Part shown: piece by piece, positions 35,139-44,710 of the stretch
Layout of the letters: each line of letters begins with the position of its first letter
Position numbering within the stretch: the first letter of the stretch is position 1
Assembly: GCA_026707285.1 (NCBI GenBank)
Contig: JAPOXD010000010.1
Span: 1-64,000, forward strand
Source of the DNA: Chloroflexota bacterium
Lineage (GTDB): Bacteria; Chloroflexota; UBA11872
Direction: 5' to 3'
Length of the DNA: 64,000 nt
Translations under genes and position numbers: made by a program
The notes under the pieces: model-generated
Databases searched by the model: none
What the model saw: only the letters and a program-made list of their open reading frames with translations
What the model was told of the DNA's origin: nothing

Positions 35139-36581
35139 GTGGATTTCGACACCTACGAACTCGATCCGTCCGTCTACGACGAGATGCTTCTGCCCGACGG
35201 CGCTCCCCGAGACCACTGCCGGCCGCTCTACGACGCCCTGCGCCGAATGTCCTCCGAGGAGCTCAGCGGCGTCCAGGAACGCGCGACCCGCTCCTTTTCG
35301 CACGAGGGCATTTCGTTCACGGTCTATGGCGAGGCCGAAGCCCAGGAGCGAATCATTCCCATCGATTGCCTGCCACGACTGCTTTCCGGCGCCGATTGGC
35401 GGCTGATCGAGTCGGGCCTCACGCAGCGACTCATCGCCCTCAATCGATTCCTGGAAGACGTCTACAACGAGGCCCGAATCGTCGCCGACGGGGTGATCCC
35501 CGCGGACATGGTCCGCGGCTGCCCGCAATACCGCATCGAAATGCGCGGCTTCTCACCGCCGCACGGCGTTTGGGTGGCGATTTGCGGCACTGACATCGTG
35601 CGCACCAACGACGGGTTTCACGTGCTCGAAGACAACCTGCGCGTCCCGTCCGGCGTGTCGTACATGATTGCCAATCGGAAGGTGATCAAGTCCGGCTTGC
35701 GGCGGACCTACCGCAGCGCCCGGGTGCGCGAGGTGGAGCACTACGGGCGCTTGCTGCAGGCGACCCTGCGTGAACTGGCGCCTTCCGGTCGCTCCGATCC
35801 CTGCATCGCCCTGCTGACGCCCGGGGTTTACAACGCGGCTTTTTATGAGCACATGTTTCTGGCCGGGGAAATCGGCGCGGAGTTGGTGGAGGGTCGTGAC
35901 CTGGTCGTCAACGACGGCACCGTCTATATGCGCACGACCTCGGGGCTGCGTCGGGTCGACGTGATCTACCGGCGCATCGACGACGACTTCCTCGATCCGC
36001 TGGTCTTCCGGCCGGACTCGCTGCTCGGGGTGCCCGGGCTGCTGCACGCCTGCAAGCGCGGCAGCGTTTCCCTGGTGAATGCGCCGGGAACCGGCGTTGC
36101 GGACGACAAGAGCGTCTATGCCTACGTGCCCGACATGATTCGCTACTACCTGGGGGATGAGCCGATCCTGGCGAACGTTGAGACGCACCTCTGCCGCCGG
36201 CCTGAAAGCCTCGAATACACGCTCGACAACCTGGAGAACCTGGTCGTCAAGCGCGTGGGTGAGTCTGGGGGCTACGGCATGCTCGTGGGTCCTCACGCGA
36301 CACCCGCGGAGCGCGCGGCCTATGCCGAAGAGGTGCGGGCCAACCCGGCGGACTTCATCGCGCAGCCGGTGCTCGCGCTGTCCCGCGCGCCGTGTCTCAT
36401 CGACGGCCGCTTCGAACCGCGGCACGTTGACCTGCGGCCCTTCGTGCTCAACGGTCGCCAGACGCGCATCGTTCCCGGGGCGTTCTGCCGCGTGGCCCTG
36501 CGCCGCGGAAGCCTGGTAGTGAACTCCAGCCAGGGCGGCGGCGGAAAAGATCTTTGGGTCCTCAACGACCAGGCAAACTGA
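35139..36581 (+). CDS. Circularly permuted ATP-grasp protein (DUF404/407)
   Basis: This 480-residue protein shows the circularly permuted ATP-grasp arrangement: RIIPIDCLPRLLSGADWRLIESGLTQRLIALNRFLEDVYNE, GVWVAICGTDIVRTNDGFHVLEDNLRVPSGVSYMIANR (with the nucleotide-binding Glu and Asn), VYNAAFYEHMFLAGEIGAELVEG, and VVKRVGESGGYGMLVG. Family members usually sit next to alpha-E and transglutaminase genes and are thought to form peptide-like bonds by ATP use. The partner genes are here at 38132 and 39105, but an ammonium transporter lies between. GTG at 35139 is the chosen start. Confidence 0.88.
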   Translation: MDFDTYELDPSVYDEMLLPDGAPRDHCRPLYDALRRMSSEELSGVQERATRSFSHEGISFTVYGEAEAQERIIPIDCLPRLLSGADWRLIESGLTQRLIALNRFLEDVYNEARIVADGVIPADMVRGCPQYRIEMRGFSPPHGVWVAICGTDIVRTNDGFHVLEDNLRVPSGVSYMIANRKVIKSGLRRTYRSARVREVEHYGRLLQATLRELAPSGRSDPCIALLTPGVYNAAFYEHMFLAGEIGAELVEGRDLVVNDGTVYMRTTSGLRRVDVIYRRIDDDFLDPLVFRPDSLLGVPGLLHACKRGSVSLVNAPGTGVADDKSVYAYVPDMIRYYLGDEPILANVETHLCRRPESLEYTLDNLENLVVKRVGESGGYGMLVGPHATPAERAAYAEEVRANPADFIAQPVLALSRAPCLIDGRFEPRHVDLRPFVLNGRQTRIVPGAFCRVALRRGSLVVNSSQGGGGKDLWVLNDQAN

Positions 36582-36602
36582 GGTCCCGGCCGAACGGTGC
36601 GG

Positions 36603-36632
36603 TTAGCAATATTCTGTATCAATAACTACACT
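36603..36632 (+). promoter_or_regulatory. Candidate promoter of the ammonium transporter
   Basis: TTAGCA (36603-36608) and TACACT (36627-36632) are separated by 18 bases in an AT-rich island, 34 bases before the ATG at 36667. The island stands out in a GC-rich background. Confidence 0.4.
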
Positions 36633-36666
36633 CGCCGCGCCAGCCGTCCCTAGCCGAAAGACCGCC

Positions 36667-38049
36667 ATGCGAGTTCTCGTGAGTTCCCTGGCCAGACCGT
36701 TTCCGAGACGCCTCGTCCTCATCCTGCTATTGGCGCTTGCCATTCCGCTGTTGATACCCAACGTGGCACGCGCCGCGGTGTCGGAAGAGGCGACCTTTGT
36801 CTTCAACACGTTTGCGTTCCTGATTTGGGGAGCCCTGGTGATGTTCATGTGCGCCGGCTTCACCATGCTGGAGTCCGGGTCGGTGCGCACCAAGAACGCC
36901 TCCATGATCTGCCTCAAGAACATCGGCATCTACTCCATCGCCGGCCTCGCGTACTTCATCGTCGGCTACAACCTCATGTACGTGGACGTCGGTTCGGTGA
37001 TCGGCTCGTTCAACTTCCTCTACGGACCGTCGAGCGCCGAGCTCGATCTCCTCGATGGTGACGAGGGTGCGCTCTCCAGCGTCGTCGCCAACGGCTACTC
37101 CTCGATGTCCGACTGGTTCTTCCAGATGGTCTTCGTGGCGACCGCCGCGTCAATCGTGTCGGGCGCGCTGGCCGAACGCGTCAAGATGTGGTCGTTCTTC
37201 CTGTTTACCCTTCTGCTCACGGCGTTCATCTACCCCATCGTCGGGGCATGGACCTGGGGCGGGGGCTGGCTGTCCGAGATGGGATTCCAGGACTTCGCCG
37301 GCTCGACCATCGTCCACAGCGTGGGCGGCTGGGCGGCTCTGGCCGGCATCCTGGTCGTGGGGCCGCGGCTGGGCAAGTTTCGCAAGGATGGCACTGCCCG
37401 AGCCACCCCGCCGTCGAACATCCTGGTGGTCACGCTCGGCGTGTTCATCCTTTGGCTCGGATGGTTCGGATTCAATGGCGGCTCGCAGCTGGCGCTTGGC
37501 AGCGCCTTCGACGCGGTCTCCATGAGCCACGTGCTCGTCAACACCAACCTGGGGGCGGCGGCGGGCGTCGTGGCCGCCCTGGCGATCTCACGCACGGTCA
37601 TGGGGCGGACGGACCTCTTCGTGGGCCTCAACGGCGCGATCGCGGGCCTGGTTTCAATTACCGCGGGCCCTGATATCGTGGATCACTACTGGGCCATCAT
37701 CATCGGCGCCGTTGGCGCGGTTCTGTGCACCCTCGGGCTCAAGCTGCTAGAGAAGCTCAAGCTGGACGATGTGGTCGGGGCCGTTCCCGCCCACCTCTTC
37801 GCCGGAATCTGGGGAACTTTGGCCGCGGCAATTGCCGGCGGCGCCAGCTTCGGCGTTCAAGTCGTCGGCGTGTTGGCGGTCGGCGCCTTCGTGTTCGTGG
37901 TCTCTTACCTCGTGTGGCGCCTCATAGACCTGACGATCAAAGTCCGCGTGTCGCGCCAAGTCGAGCAGCTGGGCCAGGACGCCGGCGAGTTGGGCATCGA
38001 GGCCTACCCCGAATTCGTCCTCATGCCGGAGGAGTTCGACGAGGACTAG
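36667..38049 (+). CDS. amt: Ammonium transporter (Amt family)
   Basis: The 460-residue protein has a signal-like N-terminus (residues 1-37, ending ARAA) and about eleven transmembrane helices. Amt landmarks are present: MCAGFTMLESGSVRTKNAS, DWFFQMVFVATAASIVSGALAERVK, the first pore His in STIVHSVGGWAAL (about 217), and the second in PAHLFAGIWG (about 374). It imports ammonium through a trimeric membrane channel. No glnK/glnB gene adjoins it. It lies between the ATP-grasp gene and the alpha-E gene, which normally are adjacent, and it seems to have its own promoter. Confidence 0.93.
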   Translation: MRVLVSSLARPFPRRLVLILLLALAIPLLIPNVARAAVSEEATFVFNTFAFLIWGALVMFMCAGFTMLESGSVRTKNASMICLKNIGIYSIAGLAYFIVGYNLMYVDVGSVIGSFNFLYGPSSAELDLLDGDEGALSSVVANGYSSMSDWFFQMVFVATAASIVSGALAERVKMWSFFLFTLLLTAFIYPIVGAWTWGGGWLSEMGFQDFAGSTIVHSVGGWAALAGILVVGPRLGKFRKDGTARATPPSNILVVTLGVFILWLGWFGFNGGSQLALGSAFDAVSMSHVLVNTNLGAAAGVVAALAISRTVMGRTDLFVGLNGAIAGLVSITAGPDIVDHYWAIIIGAVGAVLCTLGLKLLEKLKLDDVVGAVPAHLFAGIWGTLAAAIAGGASFGVQVVGVLAVGAFVFVVSYLVWRLIDLTIKVRVSRQVEQLGQDAGELGIEAYPEFVLMPEEFDED

Positions 38050-38131
38050 TCCGGTTGGGCGCCCGTCGTACGAAGCGGCGGGCGCCGGCCGGCCGCGGTG
38101 ACGTCACCGCGGCGATTGGGGCCTGAATCGC

Positions 38132-39100
38132 ATGCTGGTGCGCAGCGCTCAGGGGCTCTACTGGATGAGCCGCTACTTGGAGCGCGCCCGGCGGCTCTGC
38201 CGGTTGCTGCAGCTGCAGACGGAGTCGTTGGTCGACCGACCCATTCGCGAGATTCACTTCGGCTGGAGCCGAATCTATGCCAGCGTCAACCGCGATCCGC
38301 CGGCGGGGCGCATCGAGCTGCTCGGCAGCGACGACTACACCCTGGCCGACTCCTACACCCTGGCCGGCGACCTGACCTTCGAGCGCTCCAATCCCGACTC
38401 GGTGTGGAGCTGTTTCGACCAGGGCCGGGAAAACGCCCGCCAGATTCGTCAATCCATCAGCACGCCGATGTGGACCCAGCTGAACTTGGCCTACCTGCGC
38501 CTGCAGGAGTTGGAGATGCCGGACATTTGGGCGGTCTCGCCCGAGAGCTTCTACGCCGACACGGTGGCGCAGATCGACACCTTCGTGGGCGTGGCCGCGG
38601 CCACGATGTACCGCGGCGAAGGCTGGCGCTTCATGGAGCTCGGTCGATTTGTGGAACGGGCCCAACTCCTTGCCGCACTGCTCCTGGCGCAGCTCGATGC
38701 CGAGCAGCATGTCGAAGAGGCTTCCGACGCGGACTGGACCGGATTGCTGCGCCTCTGCCACGCGTTCGAGGTCTACAACCGCCGCTACAGCGTCGCCGTG
38801 CAGCCGCGCCAAGTGCTGGACCTGCTCGTCACGGACCCGCGTCTGCCGGACTCGCTGGGTCGATCGATCGACCGTGCCGCGGAGGAAATCGATGCGATTG
38901 GCCCGGGTCCCGACCCGGACTCCAGTGGCGCGCTGCAGCGCCTGGCCGGTCGAATCGGCGGCGTGATCCACTACCAGTGGCCCGACCATGACGACTGCCA
39001 GGCGCTCCTGGAGCAGGTGCGCACGCACTGCTACGAGCTTCACGATCGGGTGACGGCCGCGTATTTCGACTACGCGATCGAAGACGCTCCCGCGAGCTAG
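38132..39100 (+). CDS. Alpha-E domain-containing protein (DUF403)
   Basis: The 322-residue protein starts MLVRSAQGLYWMSRYLERARRLCRLLQL, the hallmark of alpha-E domain proteins, and continues with helices typical of the family (FDQGRENARQIRQSISTPMWTQLN and GEGWRFMELGRFVERAQLLAALL). Function unknown; linked in many genomes to circularly permuted ATP-grasp and transglutaminase genes, perhaps as a peptide-modification system. It is 4 bases before the transglutaminase gene. Confidence 0.9.
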   Translation: MLVRSAQGLYWMSRYLERARRLCRLLQLQTESLVDRPIREIHFGWSRIYASVNRDPPAGRIELLGSDDYTLADSYTLAGDLTFERSNPDSVWSCFDQGRENARQIRQSISTPMWTQLNLAYLRLQELEMPDIWAVSPESFYADTVAQIDTFVGVAAATMYRGEGWRFMELGRFVERAQLLAALLLAQLDAEQHVEEASDADWTGLLRLCHAFEVYNRRYSVAVQPRQVLDLLVTDPRLPDSLGRSIDRAAEEIDAIGPGPDPDSSGALQRLAGRIGGVIHYQWPDHDDCQALLEQVRTHCYELHDRVTAAYFDYAIEDAPAS

Positions 39101-39104
39101 TCCG

Positions 39105-39983
39105 ATGGCTGGACCGGCCACCTACGACATCGAGCACGTCACTCGCTACCGCTACTCCTCGCCCGTCAGCGGATGCGTGATGTCGCTGTGCCTGGAGCCA
39201 CGGCAGGACGCCGGTCAGCGGCTGCTGCGCTTCGACATCGAAACCGGGCCCCCGGCCCCCATGAACGCCGAGGCGGACAGCTTCGGCAACACCAAGCATG
39301 TGCTCAACATTCACCGGGAGCACCACGCCCTTGTGATCACTGCCCGCGCCACCGTCGCACGAACGCCGGCGCCGCGGCTGCCGGATTCGCTTCGTGCGGG
39401 CGCCTGGGAGGAGATTGGTGGGTGGCAGGACTCCTTCACGCTTTGGGACTTCATCCAGCCGAGCGCGCTCACCCAGCCCTCGCCGGCGCTCTCGGCCTTC
39501 ACGGATCGACTCGGCATCGAGCCGGCGGACGATCCGCTGCATTCCGTGCAACGGCTGTCGAATCTGCTCTACCGAAACCTTGACTACGTGCCGGGAAGCA
39601 CCACGGCGATATCGCCGGTCGATCACATCCTGGAGTCGGGCTGCGGCGTTTGCCAGGACTACGCCCATGCCGTGATCGCCATCGCGCGTTCCTGGGGGGT
39701 GCCGACGCGGTACGTGTCCGGCTACTTTTACGACTCCGATTCCGAGGGGTTCGACGCGCCGGCGCCGCCGTCAGCGAGTCATGCATGGGCCGAGTGCCTG
39801 CTGCCCGAGCTTGGATGGGTGGGCTTTGACGCCACCAACGACCGCCTGGCCGGCCTGGGGCACATCCGGCTGGCGGTCGGACGCGACTATCGCGACGTGG
39901 CTCCGACGAGCGGCATCTTTCGCGGCGGCGGCGAGAGCCACATCGAGGTCGAGGTGCAGGTCCGGCCCCGCCGAGCCGGATGA
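39105..39983 (+). CDS. Transglutaminase-like cysteine peptidase family protein
   Basis: The 292-residue protein has an N-terminal beta domain (TYDIEHVTRYRYSSPVSGCVMSLCLEPR) and a papain-like core with catalytic Cys in SGCGVCQDYAHAVIAIAR (about 183), His in SASHAWAECLLPELGWVGFD (about 226) and Asp in DATNDR (about 242). It is the third partner of the ATP-grasp/alpha-E set and could hydrolyse or transfer an amide bond. No signal peptide is seen, so it acts in the cytoplasm. Confidence 0.92.
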   Translation: MAGPATYDIEHVTRYRYSSPVSGCVMSLCLEPRQDAGQRLLRFDIETGPPAPMNAEADSFGNTKHVLNIHREHHALVITARATVARTPAPRLPDSLRAGAWEEIGGWQDSFTLWDFIQPSALTQPSPALSAFTDRLGIEPADDPLHSVQRLSNLLYRNLDYVPGSTTAISPVDHILESGCGVCQDYAHAVIAIARSWGVPTRYVSGYFYDSDSEGFDAPAPPSASHAWAECLLPELGWVGFDATNDRLAGLGHIRLAVGRDYRDVAPTSGIFRGGGESHIEVEVQVRPRRAG

Positions 39984-40037
39984 CGAGCGCCGCGCGCTCA
40001 TCCACGGGCGAACAGCCCTCGGTTCGTAGAATTGGAC

Positions 40038-42263
40038 ATGCAGCGGCCGCCGCAATCCGACGAGCGTTCAGACCCCAACGAGCCGTCGACTGACGGGCTG
40101 AATCCGCAGCAGCGGACGGCGGTGGAGCACCTGATCGGTCCGCTGCTCGTCTTTGCCGGCGCCGGCACCGGCAAGACGCGCGTCATCACGCATCGCGTGG
40201 CCAAGCTCATCGCGCACGGCGTGGCCCCGTGGCACATCCTGGCGGTCACCTTCACCAACAAGGCGGCCAACGAGATGCGTGAACGCATCATTGACCTGGT
40301 TGGCGTCTCGGCGGGCGGCGTCAACGTGGGGACCTTTCACGGCCAGTGCCTGCGGATTCTGCGCCGCGACTTTCACCGCATCGGGTGGGAGTCGGATTTC
40401 TCGATCTACGACGCGACCGATCAGCTTCGGGCCGTCAAGCAGGCCATGACGGACCTGGGCATGCCGCTGAATACCATCAGCCCGCAGGCCGTGCGGAACG
40501 AAATCTCCCGAGCCAAGGACGAGCTGGCAACGCCGCACGAATACGCGGAGCGCGCCGACGGGTTCTTTCAGGAAACGACCGCCAGAATCTATCACCGCTA
40601 CCAGCGCATCCTGCGGAACGCGCAGGCGGTCGACTTCGGCGACATGATTGCCTACGCGGTCCGGATACTGCGCGAGTCGCCGGAAGCGCGAACGGCCTAC
40701 CACGACCGCTTCCGCTTCATCCTGGTTGACGAATACCAGGACACGAACCGCGCCCAGTACTACTTCGTTCGTGAGCTGGCCGCCGGTCACGGCAATGTGT
40801 GCGTGGTCGGCGACGACGACCAGAGCATCTACTCGTGGCGGGGCGCCGACATTCGCAACATCCTGGAATTCGAGCAGCAGTTTCCGGCGGCGTCGGTGGT
40901 TCGGCTGGAGCGCAACTATCGCTCGACCAAGCGGATTCTCGCGGCGGCGAACCAGGTGATCTCGAAGCTCGCCACGCGCGCGCCAAAGACGCTGTGGACC
41001 GATCGGGACGACGGCGACGCGTTGGGCGTCATCGAGGCCTTTGACGAGGACGACGAGGCGCAGCAGGTCCTGGAGGTCGTGCGCAAGCTGAGTGCGACTC
41101 ACCGAGTGGCCAGGCGCGATATCGCCATCATGTACCGCACGAACGCACAGTCTCGGGCCTTCGAGGAGCTGTTCGTGCGCCTGGGCGTGCCCTACCAGCT
41201 TGTCGGCGCCACCGAGTTCTACAACCGCAAGGAGGTTCGCGACGTGTTGGCGTACCTGCGCGCGGTGGCCAATCCGCGCGACCTGCTGAGCTTCGAGCGC
41301 ATCGCCAACGTGCCCCGTCGCGGGATCGGCGCCACCACGCTGAAGAGCCTTCGCGCGTGGGCCGAGCAGACGGGTCTGGCGCCCGGCGAGCTGGTGCGCT
41401 GGCTGGCGCAGCAGGCCGACGCGCCCGACGCCGTGGAGGCCGACGTGCCGATGCGCGGCCGGGCTCTGCGCGCGCTGACGGAGCTGGGCCGGGTGATGCG
41501 CAAGCTCGACACGCTCGCGTCCGAGCTCCCGGTGGGCAGCCTCATCAACGCGGTGGTGCAGGAAACCGGCTACGACGACGTGCTGGACAACGACCCGGAC
41601 CGTCCGGAAGAGCGCTGGGAGAACGTGGTCGAGCTGGCGGCGGCCGCCGGCAAATACGACGAGTTCGCACCCCGCGAAGGCTTGCAGCGCTTCCTCTACG
41701 AAGCGGCGCTCGTGTCCGAGGTCGACAACCTGGCGGAGCAATCTGAGGCCATCACCATGCTCACCTACCACGCCGCGAAGGGGTTGGAGTTCGGCGTGGT
41801 GTTTATGACGGGTATGGAGGAGGAGCTGTTTCCTCACATCAGGTCCCAGGACGACCCGGACCAGATGGAAGAGGAGCGGCGTCTCGCCTATGTCGGCATT
41901 ACCCGGGCGCAGGACCGCCTCTTCATGTCCTATGCGCGGTTTCGGTCGGGATGGGGGACGCCGGTGCGCTTTCCGTCGCGCTTTCTCAACGACATTCCGC
42001 AGGAGCATTTGGTCTACGAGCGCCGCCTGAACGAGCAGCCGGGCATTCCCTCCGTCGGACCGGTGACCTCGCAAGCCGAGCCACAGGTGCCGACGGAGCG
42101 AACGTTTCGGGACGGCCAGAAAGTGCGGCACCGGGTGTTCGGCGATGGCCTGGTCGTGGCCGGCAAGGTCACGCGCTTCGACGAAGAGGTGACGGTCATG
42201 TTCGAAACAGAAGGCCTCAAGCACCTGGCCGTGAACCTCGCCAACCTGGAGGCCCTCAACTGA
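40038..42263 (+). CDS. pcrA: ATP-dependent DNA helicase, UvrD/PcrA type
   Basis: The 741-residue superfamily 1A helicase has all motifs: LNPQQRTAVEH (Q motif), FAGAGTGKTRVI (I), VTFTNKAANEM (Ia), ILVDEYQDTNRAQ (II), VVGDDDQSIYSWRGA (III), LERNYRS (IV), and MLTYHAAKGLEF and VGITRAQDRL (V and VI). The C-terminal SH3-like tail VRHRVFGDGLVV...LNLEAL-type is that of PcrA. It unwinds DNA in repair and replication. The ATG at 40038 lies 5 bases after TAGAAT, so the mRNA may be nearly leaderless. The stop overlaps the start region of the HAD gene. Confidence 0.95.
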   Translation: MQRPPQSDERSDPNEPSTDGLNPQQRTAVEHLIGPLLVFAGAGTGKTRVITHRVAKLIAHGVAPWHILAVTFTNKAANEMRERIIDLVGVSAGGVNVGTFHGQCLRILRRDFHRIGWESDFSIYDATDQLRAVKQAMTDLGMPLNTISPQAVRNEISRAKDELATPHEYAERADGFFQETTARIYHRYQRILRNAQAVDFGDMIAYAVRILRESPEARTAYHDRFRFILVDEYQDTNRAQYYFVRELAAGHGNVCVVGDDDQSIYSWRGADIRNILEFEQQFPAASVVRLERNYRSTKRILAAANQVISKLATRAPKTLWTDRDDGDALGVIEAFDEDDEAQQVLEVVRKLSATHRVARRDIAIMYRTNAQSRAFEELFVRLGVPYQLVGATEFYNRKEVRDVLAYLRAVANPRDLLSFERIANVPRRGIGATTLKSLRAWAEQTGLAPGELVRWLAQQADAPDAVEADVPMRGRALRALTELGRVMRKLDTLASELPVGSLINAVVQETGYDDVLDNDPDRPEERWENVVELAAAAGKYDEFAPREGLQRFLYEAALVSEVDNLAEQSEAITMLTYHAAKGLEFGVVFMTGMEEELFPHIRSQDDPDQMEEERRLAYVGITRAQDRLFMSYARFRSGWGTPVRFPSRFLNDIPQEHLVYERRLNEQPGIPSVGPVTSQAEPQVPTERTFRDGQKVRHRVFGDGLVVAGKVTRFDEEVTVMFETEGLKHLAVNLANLEALN

Positions 42264-42934
42264 GCGGCGCATTCGCCGGGTGGAGCTTCATCTTCGACTT
42301 CGACGGCACGGTGAGCCCGGCGGATATGGGACACGTCCTGTTCGATGCGCTGGCAACCCCGGAATGGCGCGTCATCGACGACCGTTGGATCCGGCGCGAG
42401 ATCCCCACCAGCGTGCGGGCCCGCGCCCAATTCGACCTGGTGAAGCCCGACCGTCGCGCCTTCGACCGGCTGATCGGCGAGCATGCGGTCGATCCGGCGT
42501 TTCCGGCACTGGCGCGTGGTCTTCAGGAAGCCGGCGCCGAAGTGCAGATCGCGAGCGACGGCTTTGGCTACTACATCAGCCGAATGCTCGCGGCGGCCGA
42601 TCTTGCCGATCTGCCGGTGGACTCGAACCGTCTCGTCCTGCAAGAGGGCGCCATCGTGCTCGAGTTTCCCCAGGAAAGCGCCGGCTGTGGGCACTGCGGC
42701 ATGTGTAAGGCCCTGCCGGTGCGCCGGGCAAAGGCGCGCGGGCGTCGCGCGGTGTATGTGGGCGACGGCTACTCGGACCGCTGCGCGGTCACCGAGGCCG
42801 ACGTGGTCTTCGCGAAGGACAGCCTCGCGGCGCATTGTCAGGCCGAGGGCATTCCTTACCATGCCTTCGCCGGTCTTTCCGACGTACAGGCCTGGGTGTC
42901 ACACCGAACGCAGGCCGGCGAAAGCTGCCGCTGA
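42260..42934 (+). CDS. HAD-family phosphatase (MtnX/phosphoserine-phosphatase-like)
   Basis: This 224-residue protein has HAD motif I FIFDFDGTVSP near residues 10-20, motif II in VQIASDGFGYYIS, and motif III/IV in AVYVGDGYSDRCAVTEADVVFAK. The insert CGHCGMCK could bind a metal. No ATG, GTG or TTG precedes motif I in frame after the helicase stop; the only plausible start is a CTG at 42260 that overlaps the helicase stop (CTGA), similar to ATGA coupling seen elsewhere. The next gene begins 1 base after its stop. Substrate unknown. Confidence 0.75.
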   Translation: MSGAFAGWSFIFDFDGTVSPADMGHVLFDALATPEWRVIDDRWIRREIPTSVRARAQFDLVKPDRRAFDRLIGEHAVDPAFPALARGLQEAGAEVQIASDGFGYYISRMLAAADLADLPVDSNRLVLQEGAIVLEFPQESAGCGHCGMCKALPVRRAKARGRRAVYVGDGYSDRCAVTEADVVFAKDSLAAHCQAEGIPYHAFAGLSDVQAWVSHRTQAGESCR

Positions 42935-42935
42935 C

Positions 42936-44666
42936 ATGACCTTCCGCGAGCTTGCCGTCATCTTCGAGCGCCTGGACGAGATCAGCGCGCGCAACGCCAT
43001 GATCGACATCCTGGCGGAGGTCTACGGCGCGGTCGGTCCGGACGAAGCGGCGCAGGTGACCTATCTGATTCAGGGTCGGCTGGTTCCAAAGTTCGTCGAC
43101 CTGGAGTTCGGCGTCGCGGGGCGGCTCATGATCGAGGCGCTGGCGCTGGCGTTCGACCGCGAACGCGCGGAAGTCGAGGCGGTCTCGCGAGAGACGGGCG
43201 ACCTGGGCACGGCGGCGGAGCGGCTGACGAGCCACGAGGGCGGCGACCTGTCGGTGGGCGAGGTGTTCGAACGGTTGCGCGAAGTGGCCGAGGCCGAGGG
43301 ACCGGGCTCCCAGGAACGCAAGGTGCAGGGAATCGCCGCCATCCTCCAGGAGCTGGATGCGCGCTCGAATCGCTACTTGCCGCGGATCCCGCTGGGCCGT
43401 CTGCGACTTGGGGTGGGCGATCCCACGGTGATGGACGCGCTCTCGGTGGCGAAGGTGGGCGACAAATCCGAGCGCAAGGTAATCGAGCGCGCCTACAACC
43501 TGACCAGCGATCTGGGACTGGTCGCCCACGACTACGTGGCCGAGGGCCGCGCCGCCATGGAAGCGGTTGACGTGCGCGTGGGCTATCCCGTGCGCATGGC
43601 CCAGGCCGAGCGGCTCTCCAGCGGCGCCGAGATCGTCGACAAGATCGGGCGCGCGGCGGTGGAGGCCAAATTCGACGGCTTTCGGGTGCAGATTCACCGC
43701 AACGGGACGACGGTCAGCATTTACAGCCGCAACCTGGAGGATATGACGGGAATGTTTCCCGAGGTCACGGAATCCGTGCTGGCCCAGGTGCGCGCCGAGC
43801 AGGCGATTTTCGAGGGCGAAGCGATGGGCGTGGACCCGGACAGCGGAGAGTTCCTGCCGTTCCAGGTCACCGTGTCGCGCAAGCGCAAACACGGCATCGA
43901 GGAAGCGGCGGCCACCATGCCCCTCACTGTGCAGGCGTTCGACGTGCTCTACGACGGCGAAGACGTGACCACGCTCCCATTCAGCCAGCGGCGCGAGCGG
44001 CTGCACGCGCTGATCGGACCCGGCGACGGCGTGGTGGTGTCAGAGGTGCTCGAAACCGAAGATCCCCAAGAAATCGATCGGTTTTTCGGCGCGCAGGTCG
44101 ACGCGGGCCTGGAAGGCGTGCTGGCCAAGCGGCTGGATGCCCCCTATGAGGCGGGGAAACGCAACTTCAACTGGATCAAGCTCAAACGCAGCTACTCGGC
44201 GGCGCTCAACGACACGCTCGACTGCGTGCTGATCGGCTACTGGCGCGGTCGAGGCAAGCGGGCCGCCTGGGGTATCGGGGCGCTGCTGAGCGCGGTGTGG
44301 GACCCCGAAAGCGAGACCTTCAAGACCATCGCGCGCATCGGCACCGGCTATTCGGACGAGGAATGGGTTCGCATTCGGGAGATGCTGGACGCCCACGCGG
44401 TGCCCGAGCAACCGGCGTCCGTGGATTCGCACGTGACGCCGGACGTGTGGAGCACGCCCACCCATGTGGTCGAGGTGCTGGCCGACGAAATCACCCTGAG
44501 CCCCACCCACACCGCCGGTCGCAGCGAGACCCAGCAGGGCATGGCGCTGCGCTTCCCGCGCGTGCTGAACTTCGTGCGCGAGGACAAGGACCCCACCGAC
44601 GCCACCACGGTCGCCGAAGCCAGGGCCATGTTCGAGCAGCAGACGGGGAAGGCCGGCGGGGGCTGA
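42936..44666 (+). CDS. lig: ATP-dependent DNA ligase (archaeal/eukaryal LigI-like)
   Basis: The 576-residue protein has an N-terminal helical DNA-binding domain (residues 1-190: MTFRELAVIFERLDEISARNAMIDILAEVY) and a nucleotidyltransferase domain with motif I VEAKFDGFRVQIH (adenylated Lys about 245), then IFEGEAMGVDP and LEGVLAKRL. The oligonucleotide-binding domain follows. Length and domain order are those of archaeal replicative ligases, more than short bacterial LigD proteins. It probably joins repair nicks beside the standard NAD-dependent enzyme. It is transcribed directly after the helicase and phosphatase genes. Confidence 0.92.
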   Translation: MTFRELAVIFERLDEISARNAMIDILAEVYGAVGPDEAAQVTYLIQGRLVPKFVDLEFGVAGRLMIEALALAFDRERAEVEAVSRETGDLGTAAERLTSHEGGDLSVGEVFERLREVAEAEGPGSQERKVQGIAAILQELDARSNRYLPRIPLGRLRLGVGDPTVMDALSVAKVGDKSERKVIERAYNLTSDLGLVAHDYVAEGRAAMEAVDVRVGYPVRMAQAERLSSGAEIVDKIGRAAVEAKFDGFRVQIHRNGTTVSIYSRNLEDMTGMFPEVTESVLAQVRAEQAIFEGEAMGVDPDSGEFLPFQVTVSRKRKHGIEEAAATMPLTVQAFDVLYDGEDVTTLPFSQRRERLHALIGPGDGVVVSEVLETEDPQEIDRFFGAQVDAGLEGVLAKRLDAPYEAGKRNFNWIKLKRSYSAALNDTLDCVLIGYWRGRGKRAAWGIGALLSAVWDPESETFKTIARIGTGYSDEEWVRIREMLDAHAVPEQPASVDSHVTPDVWSTPTHVVEVLADEITLSPTHTAGRSETQQGMALRFPRVLNFVREDKDPTDATTVAEARAMFEQQTGKAGGG

Positions 44667-44710
44667 GGTCGTTTCGCCGCGCTAGTCCGAACGCCGTGAG
44701 GCACTGGAAA

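Noticed and set aside
40068-42272. A 734-codon antisense frame.
   Set aside because: It mirrors the helicase gene; such long antisense frames are common in GC-rich DNA. The sense strand has all helicase motifs.
42789-44006. A 405-codon antisense frame.
   Set aside because: Shadow of the DNA ligase gene, whose motifs are unambiguous.
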